Shown here: piece by piece, positions 55,861 to 64,000 of the stretch
How the letters are laid out: every line of letters begins with the position of its first letter
How positions within the stretch are numbered: the first letter of the stretch is position 1
Origin: Cyclobacteriaceae bacterium
GTDB lineage: Bacteria; Bacteroidota; Bacteroidia; Cytophagales; Cyclobacteriaceae
Length of the DNA: 64,000 nt
Direction of reading: 5' to 3'
Assembly: GCA_020832375.1 (NCBI GenBank)
Contig: JAFIEW010000008.1
Coordinates: 1-64,000 of the forward strand
Translations under genes and position numbers: made by a program
The notes under the pieces: model-generated
Database searches by the model: none
Seen by the model: the letters and a program-made list of their open reading frames with translations, nothing else
What the model was told of the DNA's origin: nothing

Positions 55861-56235
55861 TTATAAATCATTTCTTGTGAGCGTTTGCCGCAATTTCGAA
55901 CGCGCACAAACACCGCCGATAGGCGGATTATGCTTGCTAAGTTGCACTTCCACCTCATAAACAGCATCGAGCTCCTTTAAAATACGATGTGCCATTCTGT
56001 AAACCAAAGATTCTAACAGCTTGGTGGATTGCTCCATCTCGGATTTTACTATCGCATAAAGTTGCTCATAATTCACAGTAAGATTAAGGTCATCGTCCTT
56101 GGCAGCATTAATGATATCGGCTTTCACGAATAGGTCAACCGTATATTTGTTGCCAATTTTCCGCTCTTCAGGATAAAAGCCATGATAGGCAAAAAACTCC
56201 ATTGCTTCGAGTGAAATAGTACCTAGTTTACTCAT
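55861..56235 (-). CDS. folB: Dihydroneopterin aldolase (FolB)
   Basis: A 124-residue enzyme of folate synthesis that converts 7,8-dihydroneopterin to 6-hydroxymethyl-dihydropterin and glycolaldehyde. The N-terminal signature AMEFFAYHGFYPEERKIGN contains the conserved YHGxxPEE substrate loop; the lysine of SKHNPPIGG (~102) is the expected general base. Length is typical. Its start overlaps the stop of the DivIVA-domain gene by four bases (ATGA), so the two are translationally coupled. Confidence 0.94.
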   Translation of the reverse strand: MSKLGTISLEAMEFFAYHGFYPEERKIGNKYTVDLFVKADIINAAKDDDLNLTVNYEQLYAIVKSEMEQSTKLLESLVYRMAHRILKELDAVYEVEVQLSKHNPPIGGVCARSKLRQTLTRNDL

Positions 56236-56960
56236 ATGCCATCAAAAAAGGATTGGTTATTTTTATCACTGCCTCCATCTTTATTTTCTTCGGTCTTTTG
56301 TGATTTTGAGCTTGTCTGTCCCGGATCTATTACCTCAAGTGCATCAATTTTAGCATTGATATCTTTCTTCCACTGGGGCTCTTCCTCTACCGAACGTGAT
56401 AAGTTTTGTGCATCAGCCACTGTTTTTTTCAGTTGATTGCGTGTTTCGCTACGCTGCAATCGAACCGCTTTTTCAACCATATTTTGAGCAAAATTTTTGA
56501 TTTCCTCGGCCACGTCATCTCTTTGGTTTTCAAGAGACTTACAAGACTGCTCTAGTGTTTTGAGCGTCTCCTGCATCTCTTCTACCATCTGCTTGACGCG
56601 ATATTCTGTCTCCTCTATCACATCGCGCGCTTTATTTTTTGATTCACTAATGATGCCATTGGACTTCATCCTAGCTTCTTTGAGCATGATCTCCGCTGTC
56701 TTATTGGCGTGATCAATCATATTAGCACCGGTATCTTCTGCGGTTTTGAGAGTCTTAAATAGTGAACTTTCTACCTCACGTAGTTTTTCTACTTCGCGCT
56801 CTGTTACCTGCAATTTGTATTTCAACTCCTTGTTTTCATCCAATAATTTTTCCCACTCCTGAGATAGACTTAGTAAAAAAGCCTCTACCTCGTCTTTGTC
56901 ATAACCGCGAAAGCCTTTTTCAAAATCCTTCTGTCGTATTTCTAATGGGGTAATTTTCAT
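56232..56960 (-). CDS. DivIVA-domain coiled-coil protein
   Basis: A 242-residue cytoplasmic protein. N-terminal DivIVA motif (KITPLEIRQKDFEKGFRGYDKDEVEAFL, ~2-29) followed by a long coiled coil (~30-170) with the AEEIMLKEARMKS-like heptads, then a charged C-terminal tail. DivIVA-domain proteins sense membrane curvature and organise poles or division sites; in the Bacteroidota these proteins are little studied. Paired with folB through a four-base overlap, an arrangement probably reflecting transcription rather than function. Confidence 0.9.
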   Translation of the reverse strand: MKITPLEIRQKDFEKGFRGYDKDEVEAFLLSLSQEWEKLLDENKELKYKLQVTEREVEKLREVESSLFKTLKTAEDTGANMIDHANKTAEIMLKEARMKSNGIISESKNKARDVIEETEYRVKQMVEEMQETLKTLEQSCKSLENQRDDVAEEIKNFAQNMVEKAVRLQRSETRNQLKKTVADAQNLSRSVEEEPQWKKDINAKIDALEVIDPGQTSSKSQKTEENKDGGSDKNNQSFFDGI

Positions 56961-57211
56961 TTTTGATTGCTTATTATCTCATCAATTAGTCAAAATATAA
57001 AACCGACACGAGTCGCACATTATTTACGCAAAATACAAATAATAAAATGCTAATTACAGTAAAGATCACTTAAATTATAAAAATACACCTCGTCTTTAAA
57101 AACACTTCTAAAATAGTGACTCTCAAGAAGTCTTCATTAGTATAGGAGTCCAAAAAAACTAGCTTAATAAGTGAGGTGATGCAATCTTATCTAAAAATCA
57201 GTAATTCTCGT

Positions 57212-58153
57212 TTAAGATTGGTCAACTGTCTCATTTTTTAACCTCCACATTGAGATGCTGCGGTCATCTGAAGCGGAAATAATATGGTAATCATCGCCTT
57301 TAGGCTTTCTCCATAGCACTTTATTAACGCTTGTTCCATGACCCGCGTGCCTAGCCTTATCGAGCACCTTTAAAAGCCCATAACTCTTCCCGTCCCAAAC
57401 TTTTACAGACTTATCCATGCTGCAAGTCAAAAAGTATTTTCCATCATCGCTGAAAGCGATGTGGTTAATGGCGTACATATGAGCCACGATCTGTCCCTTT
57501 TCCTGATACTCATTTTGAATATCCCAAGCCTTAAGGTGAGCGTCACGACTACCACTCAACAAAAACTTACCATCATGAGAATATTGAAGAGTAAAAACAG
57601 AATTGTCGTGGGCAGCGAAGTCGTACTTCAGGCTTAAATTTCTCAAATCATAGACTCTGATTCTTTTATCGCTATACCCTACGGCTAGCTCCGCACGTTC
57701 TTGATGATAGGCCATGCACCTCGCACTCTCTTCGCTATCATTGAGTATTTTGACCATATTCAATCCATTGAGTGTCATAATATGTACTCTACCAGCGCCA
57801 TCAGAAGCAAACAAATAATCCTGAACAATGAAAATATCGAAAATGGCTACTTTTCCAAGCTTCCTAGAAGCCACAATTTCCTTACTACTAGGCCTAATAA
57901 GATGAACCCCCTCAAAATTTTGACCTACGGCTAGTAGATCACGCTCGGCATCATAATGAAGTGCATAAACAGAGCCATCAACTTTAGCGACTAATTGACC
58001 ACTCTCTGGCTTATCTATATGCCATTTTACAACAAGTCCATCACCTCCGGCACTAAAAAATTCCTTTTCATCCTTTCCTTTTTCTAAGGTGTAAATGCAA
58101 TCTTTATGACCCAAAAGGCTGAATGTCTTTTCTATGTCTAGTTTCTTTCTCAT
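57212..58153 (-). CDS. WD40-repeat protein
   Basis: A 313-residue protein built of about seven WD40 repeats (for example FTLQYSHDGKFLLSGSRDAH...KAWDI and IAFSDDGKYFLTCSMDKSVKVWDG, ~180-265), which form a beta propeller used for protein binding. No signal peptide and no fused catalytic domain, so it is cytoplasmic. Function unknown; no partner gene is adjacent (the DivIVA gene is 251 bases away). Confidence 0.88.
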   Translation of the reverse strand: MRKKLDIEKTFSLLGHKDCIYTLEKGKDEKEFFSAGGDGLVVKWHIDKPESGQLVAKVDGSVYALHYDAERDLLAVGQNFEGVHLIRPSSKEIVASRKLGKVAIFDIFIVQDYLFASDGAGRVHIMTLNGLNMVKILNDSEESARCMAYHQERAELAVGYSDKRIRVYDLRNLSLKYDFAAHDNSVFTLQYSHDGKFLLSGSRDAHLKAWDIQNEYQEKGQIVAHMYAINHIAFSDDGKYFLTCSMDKSVKVWDGKSYGLLKVLDKARHAGHGTSVNKVLWRKPKGDDYHIISASDDRSISMWRLKNETVDQS

Positions 58154-58390
58154 GAATGGATATAAGGATGATAAATTAGATGTTTAAGTCTATGAAAACT
58201 TTGATATTTAGCGTTATTTTTAGCTAAAAAGTTCCTATTGAAGAATGATATATCCACTTTAAGTGCAAAGAATGCAGATTGCCTTTGTAAGGTAAATTTA
58301 CTACCAAAAACGCTTTACGTCATAAAAGACATTATATTTGATCAAGTAAATCTATTTTATAGCCACCGCTTACAATGAAACGAACAATAG

Positions 58391-59023
58391 ATGAGCGCTC
58401 ATTCTCCCATTTATCGCGAAAATAAAGAGTATACCTTATGCTGCTTGCCGGTAGAACCCATGCCAGAAAATGAACAGTTTTTACAAAAGGCCTTTCGATA
58501 TACTTGGCAAATTCCGCAGCTCAACAAAAATAAGTCGTATTTATCTGGCCACTATACTGCAAGAAAGGCTTTAGATTTAGTACTACCTAGCAATGAACCT
58601 AGTATCGCTTTATTACAAAACCCCGATGGAAAACCCCTACTCAACCTACCAAAGAAAGTAATTTCGCTAAGCCACGGACCACAGCTAGCCGGTGCTGTGA
58701 TAGCGGGGAAACCTATCGGATTAGACATTGAAGCTCCACGCGAACAATTGCTGAGGATTCAAGATAAGTTTCTGCACCCTTCAGAAGTTGGGTTTGCTAA
58801 AGGAAATCTAGATACTTTGACTCACATATGGACTGCCAAGGAAGCCATCTACAAACTAATCAGTCAAAAGGGATTGAGCTTTAAAGAAAACATATACCTT
58901 GAAGAAATTCATACCGATACTGGACTAGCCATAGTAAACCATCTGGAAAAAAAATATATTATCCATCTCGATTATTATTACCAAAACGATCAAGTAATCT
59001 GTGTGGCCAAAATCAGCAATTAA
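58391..59023 (+). CDS. 4'-phosphopantetheinyl transferase (Sfp-type)
   Basis: A 210-residue transferase that moves the phosphopantetheine arm from coenzyme A to carrier proteins. The two Mg-CoA motifs are present: GLDIEAPREQLLRI (~115-128) and WTAKEAIYKL (~156-165), separated by the usual ~40 residues. The N-terminal half (HYTARKALDLVLP...ISLSHGP) also matches the family. Likely substrates are the acyl carrier protein of fatty-acid or flexirubin/polyketide synthesis. Standalone gene. A variant of the short dispersed motif lies ~47 bases after its stop (59070-59079). Confidence 0.93.
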   Translation: MSAHSPIYRENKEYTLCCLPVEPMPENEQFLQKAFRYTWQIPQLNKNKSYLSGHYTARKALDLVLPSNEPSIALLQNPDGKPLLNLPKKVISLSHGPQLAGAVIAGKPIGLDIEAPREQLLRIQDKFLHPSEVGFAKGNLDTLTHIWTAKEAIYKLISQKGLSFKENIYLEEIHTDTGLAIVNHLEKKYIIHLDYYYQNDQVICVAKISN

Positions 59024-59281
59024 TGCTGGCAATTTTTCATCCTACTAAAAGATAAAGCTATTTTATTTTCGTGGAATGAGAACACAATTAGTCTGATCTA
59101 TAAGTATTCTATTCATGATACGATTAGTATTAACTCACCATGATTTGGACAGTGTCAGGCACGATATTTGAACTTTAGCTTTTACTTTGTACTTTTAAGA
59201 AAGTAAATTGGTTTCAAGAATAACCACACCATTGAAACACTCGTGCACATCTTTAGATTTAAGCCGATGATATAATCCTTC

Positions 59282-60007
59282 ATGCATCTTTTCAAACACA
59301 TATCATTAAGCTCCTTTTTCCGCATCTTTAAAAAATGCAGATGGCTATGCCTTGGCTTTCTATCCTTTATTTGTGTAGCCTGTCACCCGCCTATAGAGCC
59401 ACCGCCTCGAATACTAAATTTAGACTATCAAACTCAGTATGCACCTTTCGACACTGTCAACATCCGATTTGATGTAGAGGCCGTTTCGGGTATATCTGAA
59501 ATTAAGGTGACTAATTTATATGATGCTAGCTTTTCATTGATGCCTTTAGATAAAGAATTTACCCACAGACAAGCTGTAGATTTTCGACAAGCAACCAATA
59601 CGGGTATGGTAGGCACCTTTCTTGCTTATGAGATTTTTGTAAAAGATAGCAAAGGCTTCCAAAGGGTGGATACCGTTTACAAAGAGGTAGAAGATGAAAA
59701 TATTCAGTTTAAGATCCTGCATCAAGGAAAGCATTTGTCCGAATTAAAGCGAGGCGAAACTTATCATCTAGATATTTATGCAAGTAGCAACATTGCTATC
59801 GCTGAATTGGGGATTTTTAAAAATACTCAGAGACGTTTTTTTGATGATATACTACTTTTTGAAGTGAAAATCCATGAAGTGTCACCCTTTGAATATCAAA
59901 CCAGCATTGAAATTAATATTACCGAAGACGCCGAATCATACAACTTTAATTTATACACGCTTTCCGATAGATTTGCTATGAATAGAATACCAGTAGTTGA
60001 TCGCTAG
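59282..60007 (+). CDS. Predicted exported or lipoprotein, hypothetical
   Basis: A 241-residue protein. The N-terminus has basic residues, a hydrophobic segment (~22-33) and a cysteine at 34 in FICVACHPP, which resembles but does not fully match a lipobox. The mature part is a beta-rich fold (~45-241) possibly of the immunoglobulin-like type (FDTVNIRFDVEAVSGISEIKVTN). No catalytic motif seen. Flanked by large gaps, monocistronic. Confidence 0.65.
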   Translation: MHLFKHISLSSFFRIFKKCRWLCLGFLSFICVACHPPIEPPPRILNLDYQTQYAPFDTVNIRFDVEAVSGISEIKVTNLYDASFSLMPLDKEFTHRQAVDFRQATNTGMVGTFLAYEIFVKDSKGFQRVDTVYKEVEDENIQFKILHQGKHLSELKRGETYHLDIYASSNIAIAELGIFKNTQRRFFDDILLFEVKIHEVSPFEYQTSIEINITEDAESYNFNLYTLSDRFAMNRIPVVDR

Positions 60008-60348
60008 AATTAATTTTTAAAAATATTACGGCTTTACTTAGGCTTGCTTAAAAAGTACCAAGTACAATAGGTTCGAGGGGGCAAAGCGATGATGTACTGA
60101 TATACCTCGAGCTCAAGCCAACGTAGAAGATGTTGTGCTTAGGGTTAAGCTACAAAACGTCGATTTCAGACATTTTGGTGCAAGCATTTTCTCTATTTTT
60201 GCTTAAAACCTATGCGCACAAATAAAGTTTGGACCTTATGGTTTATTAATCAACAATTTAGCTGTTTTTAAGCAGACCCTACGTACCCAGTACTCACCGA
60301 TACAGCGTGAACCTCCTCCTATCCTCATCCCGCGCAAAAAAAAAAAAA
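60008..60348. other. Intergenic region with homopolymer tract
   Basis: 341 bases between convergent genes. A run of 13 A (60336-60348) adjoins the GH3-type ligase stop, which is read as T13 on the minus strand, followed by a variant of the short dispersed motif (60325-60334). The rest shows no gene or repeat. Confidence 0.55.
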
Positions 60349-61881
60349 CTAAGCTGACCGCTCTTTTAACATGCTCAAAATATCTTCTAAGTACTCTCGA
60401 TGGTTGGATAACCTAGGCACTTTATTCTGACCACCAAGCTTACCTCTTTTTTTCATCCATTGATAAAAAGTACCTTGTGGCACCGCATGCACGATAGGTC
60501 TTTGCAAGGCTAGATCTTTATACCGCTTGGCGTCATAATCGGAATTAAGTTTTCTCAAATGCTCGTCGAGCACATTGATAAATCGATCCATTTCTTTAGG
60601 CTTCTGCCCAAACTCTATGATCCACTCGTGTCCACCTTTTTTATTACCCTCCAAATAGAGTGGCCCTGCTGTAAAATTATCAATAGAGGCATGAGTAAGC
60701 TCACAAGCTTGAGTGATCGCTGCCTCGGCGTTTTCGATGATCACTTCCTCTCCGAAGGCATTGATAAAGTGCTTGGTGCGTCCGCTGATGCGAATACGGA
60801 ATGGGTCCAGTGACGTGAAGCGCACGGTATCACCGATCTTGTATCGCCATAGACCCGCATTAGTGGTAATGACGACAGCATAATTTTTATTAAGCTCTAC
60901 CTCATCAAGCTGAAGGGTGCTTGGATGCTCATTTTCAAATTCATCCATAGGAATGAATTCATAATAGATGCCGTAGTCAAGCATCAGTAACAAGTCTTTG
61001 CTATCGGGCTGATCCTGAATACCAAAAAAACCCTCTGAAGCATTGTAAGTTTCAACATAGTTCATACCAGGGATTGGAATGAGCTCTTCAAAAAGCTTTT
61101 GGTAGGGTTGAAAAGCTACGGCTCCATGAAAAAACACCTCTAAGTTTGGCCATATTTCACGGATGTCCTTTGCTTGTCGGAGTTCAAGAATCTTATTGAT
61201 CAGCAAGATGGTCCATGTAGGCACCCCTGTGATCGAAGTGACATTTTCCTCTGAAGTAGCAAGTGCCATTTTTTCGATCTTACTCTCCCATTCGTCCATT
61301 AGGGCGATTTCTAAGCTTGGGGTACGTGCAAATTGCACCCACATGGGCAGGTTTTTCATGATGACAGCAGAAACATCGCCACAGTAAGTTTTTTCGTTAT
61401 TGTTGAACTGGTTAATTTGATTGCTCCCCCCTATCGCTAGGCCTTTTCCATCAAAAAGATTGCTATCAGGATTGTGATTGTTAAAATAGAGCGAAAGCAT
61501 GTCCTTTCCTCCTTTAAAGTGGCACTCCTCAAGAGCATCTTGCGAAACGGGGATGTATTTACTTCTTGCAGAGGTAGTTCCTGAACTTTTGGCGAACCAA
61601 ATGATCTCAGATGGCCATAAAATATTCTGCTCTCCTTTTAAAATACGATCAATATAAGGGTATAGATCTTGGTAATCCGATACGGGAATTTGCTCTTTAA
61701 AACTATCTATGCTATGAATATCATTGAAACCATGACGGATGCCAAAGGCGGTGCTTCTTCCCGCTTTCAATAATTTTTCTAGATGCTCTCGTTGGACATC
61801 ATGAGGATGCTTCATAAAAAGCTCTATCTGATGAATGCGCTTGCGCATCACCCAAGTAATGAAAGAATTAATAAGTCCCAT
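60349..61881 (-). CDS. GH3 auxin-responsive-promoter family acyl-adenylate ligase-like protein
   Basis: A 510-residue member of the GH3 (plant auxin-conjugating enzyme-like) superfamily, an ANL-type adenylating fold. Adenylation P-loop motif SSGTTSARSKYIP (~104-116), the middle YNASEGFFG motif and the later GLWRYKIGDTVRF motif (nucleotide/acyl binding) are present. In plants the family conjugates amino acids to carboxylates; the bacterial substrates are not known. Its start codon overlaps the lptB stop by one base, so the two are translationally coupled. T13 follows its stop. Confidence 0.88.
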   Translation of the reverse strand: MGLINSFITWVMRKRIHQIELFMKHPHDVQREHLEKLLKAGRSTAFGIRHGFNDIHSIDSFKEQIPVSDYQDLYPYIDRILKGEQNILWPSEIIWFAKSSGTTSARSKYIPVSQDALEECHFKGGKDMLSLYFNNHNPDSNLFDGKGLAIGGSNQINQFNNNEKTYCGDVSAVIMKNLPMWVQFARTPSLEIALMDEWESKIEKMALATSEENVTSITGVPTWTILLINKILELRQAKDIREIWPNLEVFFHGAVAFQPYQKLFEELIPIPGMNYVETYNASEGFFGIQDQPDSKDLLLMLDYGIYYEFIPMDEFENEHPSTLQLDEVELNKNYAVVITTNAGLWRYKIGDTVRFTSLDPFRIRISGRTKHFINAFGEEVIIENAEAAITQACELTHASIDNFTAGPLYLEGNKKGGHEWIIEFGQKPKEMDRFINVLDEHLRKLNSDYDAKRYKDLALQRPIVHAVPQGTFYQWMKKRGKLGGQNKVPRLSNHREYLEDILSMLKERSA

Positions 61882-62627
61882 TAAATCTTTCTTTTAAGTT
61901 CGAAATGTTTACCTAAATACACCCTTCTCACTTGCTCATCGGCTGCTAGTTCTTCGGCTGTACCTGCCTTAAGTAATTTACCCTCAAACATCAAATAAGC
62001 CCGGTCAGTAATGGATAGGGTCTCATTCACATTATGGTCGGTAATCAAGATCCCGATGTTTTTATTTTTGAGCTGACCAACTATGGTTTGAATTTCCTCT
62101 ACTGCAATAGGGTCTACTCCAGCGAAAGGCTCATCAAGTAGTACGAATTTTGGATCCACAGCAAGTGCTCGAGCAATCTCGGTTCGGCGTCGCTCCCCCC
62201 CGGACAGCACCATCCCTTTATTTTTGCGAACATGAGTTAAACTAAACTCCTCCAAGAGAGACTCCATTTTATCCTTCTGCTCAGCCTTAGAAAGCTTGGT
62301 CATCTCAAGTACTGCCATGATATTTTCTTGTACAGACAAACCTCGAAAAACCGAGGCTTCTTGAGCTAAATAGCCAAGACCCTTTTTTGCTCTTCTATAC
62401 ATAGGCAGATCAGTAATATCTTCGTCTTGCAAGTAAATATTACCTTCATTTGGAGTAATAAGACCCACAATCATATAGAAAGTAGTGGTTTTTCCTGCGC
62501 CATTAGGGCCAAGTACACCTACAATTTCACCTTGAGACACTTCTACTGAAATATCATTTACCACGCGTTTACCCTTGTACTTTTTTACAAGATTTTTTGC
62601 ACTCAAGGTCAATCGCTCTGCTTCCAT
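61881..62627 (-). CDS. lptB: LPS export ABC transporter ATP-binding protein (LptB)
   Basis: A 248-residue ABC ATPase that powers LPS extraction from the inner membrane with LptFG. Walker [10 protein letters not shown] (~40-48), Q-loop, the LSGGERRR signature (~141-148), Walker [14 protein letters not shown] (~161-173) and the switch histidine ITDHN (~195-199) are all present. Length and the [26 protein letters not shown] segment are characteristic of LptB. Coupled by a one-base overlap to the GH3-type ligase gene downstream; LptF/LptG and LptC are not in the window. Confidence 0.95.
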   Translation of the reverse strand: MEAERLTLSAKNLVKKYKGKRVVNDISVEVSQGEIVGVLGPNGAGKTTTFYMIVGLITPNEGNIYLQDEDITDLPMYRRAKKGLGYLAQEASVFRGLSVQENIMAVLEMTKLSKAEQKDKMESLLEEFSLTHVRKNKGMVLSGGERRRTEIARALAVDPKFVLLDEPFAGVDPIAVEEIQTIVGQLKNKNIGILITDHNVNETLSITDRAYLMFEGKLLKAGTAEELAADEQVRRVYLGKHFELKRKI

Positions 62628-62904
62628 TTTATTGTTTTTTTTTCAGCAAATGCTGTTTTAAAATACCATCATCCTATCCAAGGAACCAAAGTCTTGTTCA
62701 TCTCGATTTTCCAAATTCTTTCAAAAACGCCTCTTTAGATTTTTAGACAATCCATTATCCGTACTATACTTATCATTGAGAGAATTAGAAATCAACATTA
62801 AAAATAATTTATCACGCTAGGCTTTCTGTTCCCTAAACCTAAAATCAATCTTTTTCAAATTAGTCTGGTGAAAACAGATTAAAAAGAAAAACTTTTTATG
62901 AATT

Positions 62905-63909
62905 CTAATTCATCTTACCAATGGCGACCTTATCTAATATTTTCCGAATCACCATTTTACTTGTTACGCCGTCTGCCTCTGCCTCATAATTTAATAAAAT
63001 TCTGTGGTTGAGTACATCTTCTGCAATATCTTTCACATCTTCTGGAAGCACATAATCCCGACCATTAAAGTAAGCCATCGCTTTGGCGGCCCTATTCATA
63101 TTGATTGCAGCTCTCGGGGACACACCAAATTGGATGTATTCCGCTTCTTCCTTCAGTCCGTAGTCAAGCGGCTTACGAGAAGCAAAAACCAACTCGATAA
63201 TATATCGCTCAATACTTTCAGCCATGGTGACAGCGTTAATATCATTTCTGATAGCAAAAATGTCATCCTTATTCAAGATCGTTTTTACTTCATCATTAAA
63301 CTGCATATTACTCATGCGGCGCATGATTTCTAGTTCATCGTCTTTACCTGGATAGTCCACGAAAACTTTCATCATGAATCTATCAACCTGCGCCTCAGGC
63401 AATGGATAAGTACCCTCTTGATCGATCGGATTTTGAGTGGCTAAAACTAAAAATGGCTTGTCTAACTTATAGGTATTATCACCAATGGTAACTTGTTTTT
63501 CTTGCATTGCCTCGAGAAGAGCGGCTTGAACTTTGGCTGGAGCACGGTTTACCTCATCGGCTAGTATTAGATTAGAAAAAATTGGTCCTTTTTTTACCTC
63601 AAAGTCAGACCTTTGAGGATTGTAAACCATCGTACCTATTAAGTCACTTGGAAGTAAATCTGGGGTGAATTGTATTCTATTAAAATCTAATTTTAAAACA
63701 CCTGCCAATGTATTGACTGTGAGTGTTTTTGCCAATCCTGGAACCCCCTCTAGCAAAATATGACCGCTTGTGAAAAGCCCGATCAGTAATCGATTGACCA
63801 TATAGTGCTGTCCTACTACTACTTTTTCAACTTCTTTGTATACCGCCTGAATTTTTTCTCTATTCCCCTCAGTTTTTTGAATTTCATTCATTGCATTTTC
63901 TTCCATCAT
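62905..63909 (-). CDS. MoxR-family AAA+ ATPase
   Basis: A 334-residue AAA+ ATPase of the MoxR group. Walker A LLEGVPGLAKT (~54-64), Walker B LILADEVNRAPAKVQAALLE (~112-131), sensor 1 LATQNP and the PLPEAQVDRFM sequence typical of the family. MoxR proteins act as chaperones for von Willebrand-domain proteins, usually encoded downstream (DUF58 and BatA-type genes). Here lptB is downstream after 277 bases, with no such partner on that side; they may lie upstream beyond the window. 63910-64000 shows nothing recognisable. Confidence 0.94.
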   Translation of the reverse strand: MMEENAMNEIQKTEGNREKIQAVYKEVEKVVVGQHYMVNRLLIGLFTSGHILLEGVPGLAKTLTVNTLAGVLKLDFNRIQFTPDLLPSDLIGTMVYNPQRSDFEVKKGPIFSNLILADEVNRAPAKVQAALLEAMQEKQVTIGDNTYKLDKPFLVLATQNPIDQEGTYPLPEAQVDRFMMKVFVDYPGKDDELEIMRRMSNMQFNDEVKTILNKDDIFAIRNDINAVTMAESIERYIIELVFASRKPLDYGLKEEAEYIQFGVSPRAAINMNRAAKAMAYFNGRDYVLPEDVKDIAEDVLNHRILLNYEAEADGVTSKMVIRKILDKVAIGKMN

Positions 63910-64000
63910 CTGCAGGTTCTTTTGGTAGTCTTTAGCTTTAAATATTTAATTAATGGTAGTTACATCAAAGTAACGATAATCATCTTGATTTAGGGCACTA

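Noticed and set aside
1-64000. CRISPR array, prophage, integrase or antiphage defence cluster
   Set aside because: No regularly spaced repeats, no Cas, phage structural, integrase or known defence proteins were seen among the translated genes.

Overview
The window looks like a chromosomal segment of a marine member of the Bacteroidota, most likely of the order Cytophagales. The evidence is the SusC/SusD pair, many exported beta-barrel proteins, DUF2490 and HTTM proteins, a GH3-type acyl-adenylating enzyme next to lptB, two-component propeller (Reg_prop/Y_Y_Y) regulators, AT-rich intergenic DNA and scarce Shine-Dalgarno sequences. No rRNA, complete tRNA, CRISPR array, integrase, transposase or phage gene was seen. 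The assignment below order level is a guess.

Layout. 250-3214 (minus): a GNAT-nitrilase fusion, kdsC and kdsA (KDO synthesis). 3792-7330 (plus): a penicillin-acylase-type Ntn hydrolase, a small membrane protein, a MITE-like repeat and a YtxH protein. 7513-12362: an outer-membrane protein, an FAD oxidoreductase, then a sodium:solute symporter preceded by an unlisted 50-residue membrane peptide. 12512-15853: a propeller sensor kinase. 17013-20843 (minus): a secreted repeat protein interrupted by an in-frame TAG codon, followed by two DUF2490 outer-membrane paralogues.

The clearest functional block is 21102-34759, a beta-1,3-glucan (laminarin-type) utilisation locus. A membrane propeller regulator ending in a LuxR-type helix-turn-helix is divergent from SusC, SusD, a PKD-containing surface lipoprotein, GH16, GH3 and GH16. 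The expected logic is surface binding by SusD and the PKD protein, endo-cleavage by the lipoprotein GH16 enzymes, TonB-driven import by SusC and conversion to glucose by the GH3 glucosidase. A strong tRNA-like acceptor/T-arm hairpin lies between the binding proteins and the glycosidases.

35044-48481 carries an HTTM membrane protein, a patatin phospholipase, an ECF sigma factor with a putative anti-sigma protein and an outer-membrane protein, an RND pump with no adaptor gene beside it, a Dps protein with a signal peptide, an AGCS amino-acid symporter, a COG0523 GTPase and a small beta-barrel protein. 49255-63909 carries a 1349-residue hybrid histidine kinase, RecQ, FolB with a DivIVA-domain protein, a WD40 protein, a phosphopantetheinyl transferase, a GH3-type ligase with LptB, and a MoxR ATPase.

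The items most worth a second look are the amber-interrupted gene, the tRNA-like hairpin inside the glucan locus, the exported Dps, the 50-residue symporter-linked peptide, and two dispersed repeat families: a ~210-bp element with inverted ends, and a short T-rich plus CGTGRGATGA motif.
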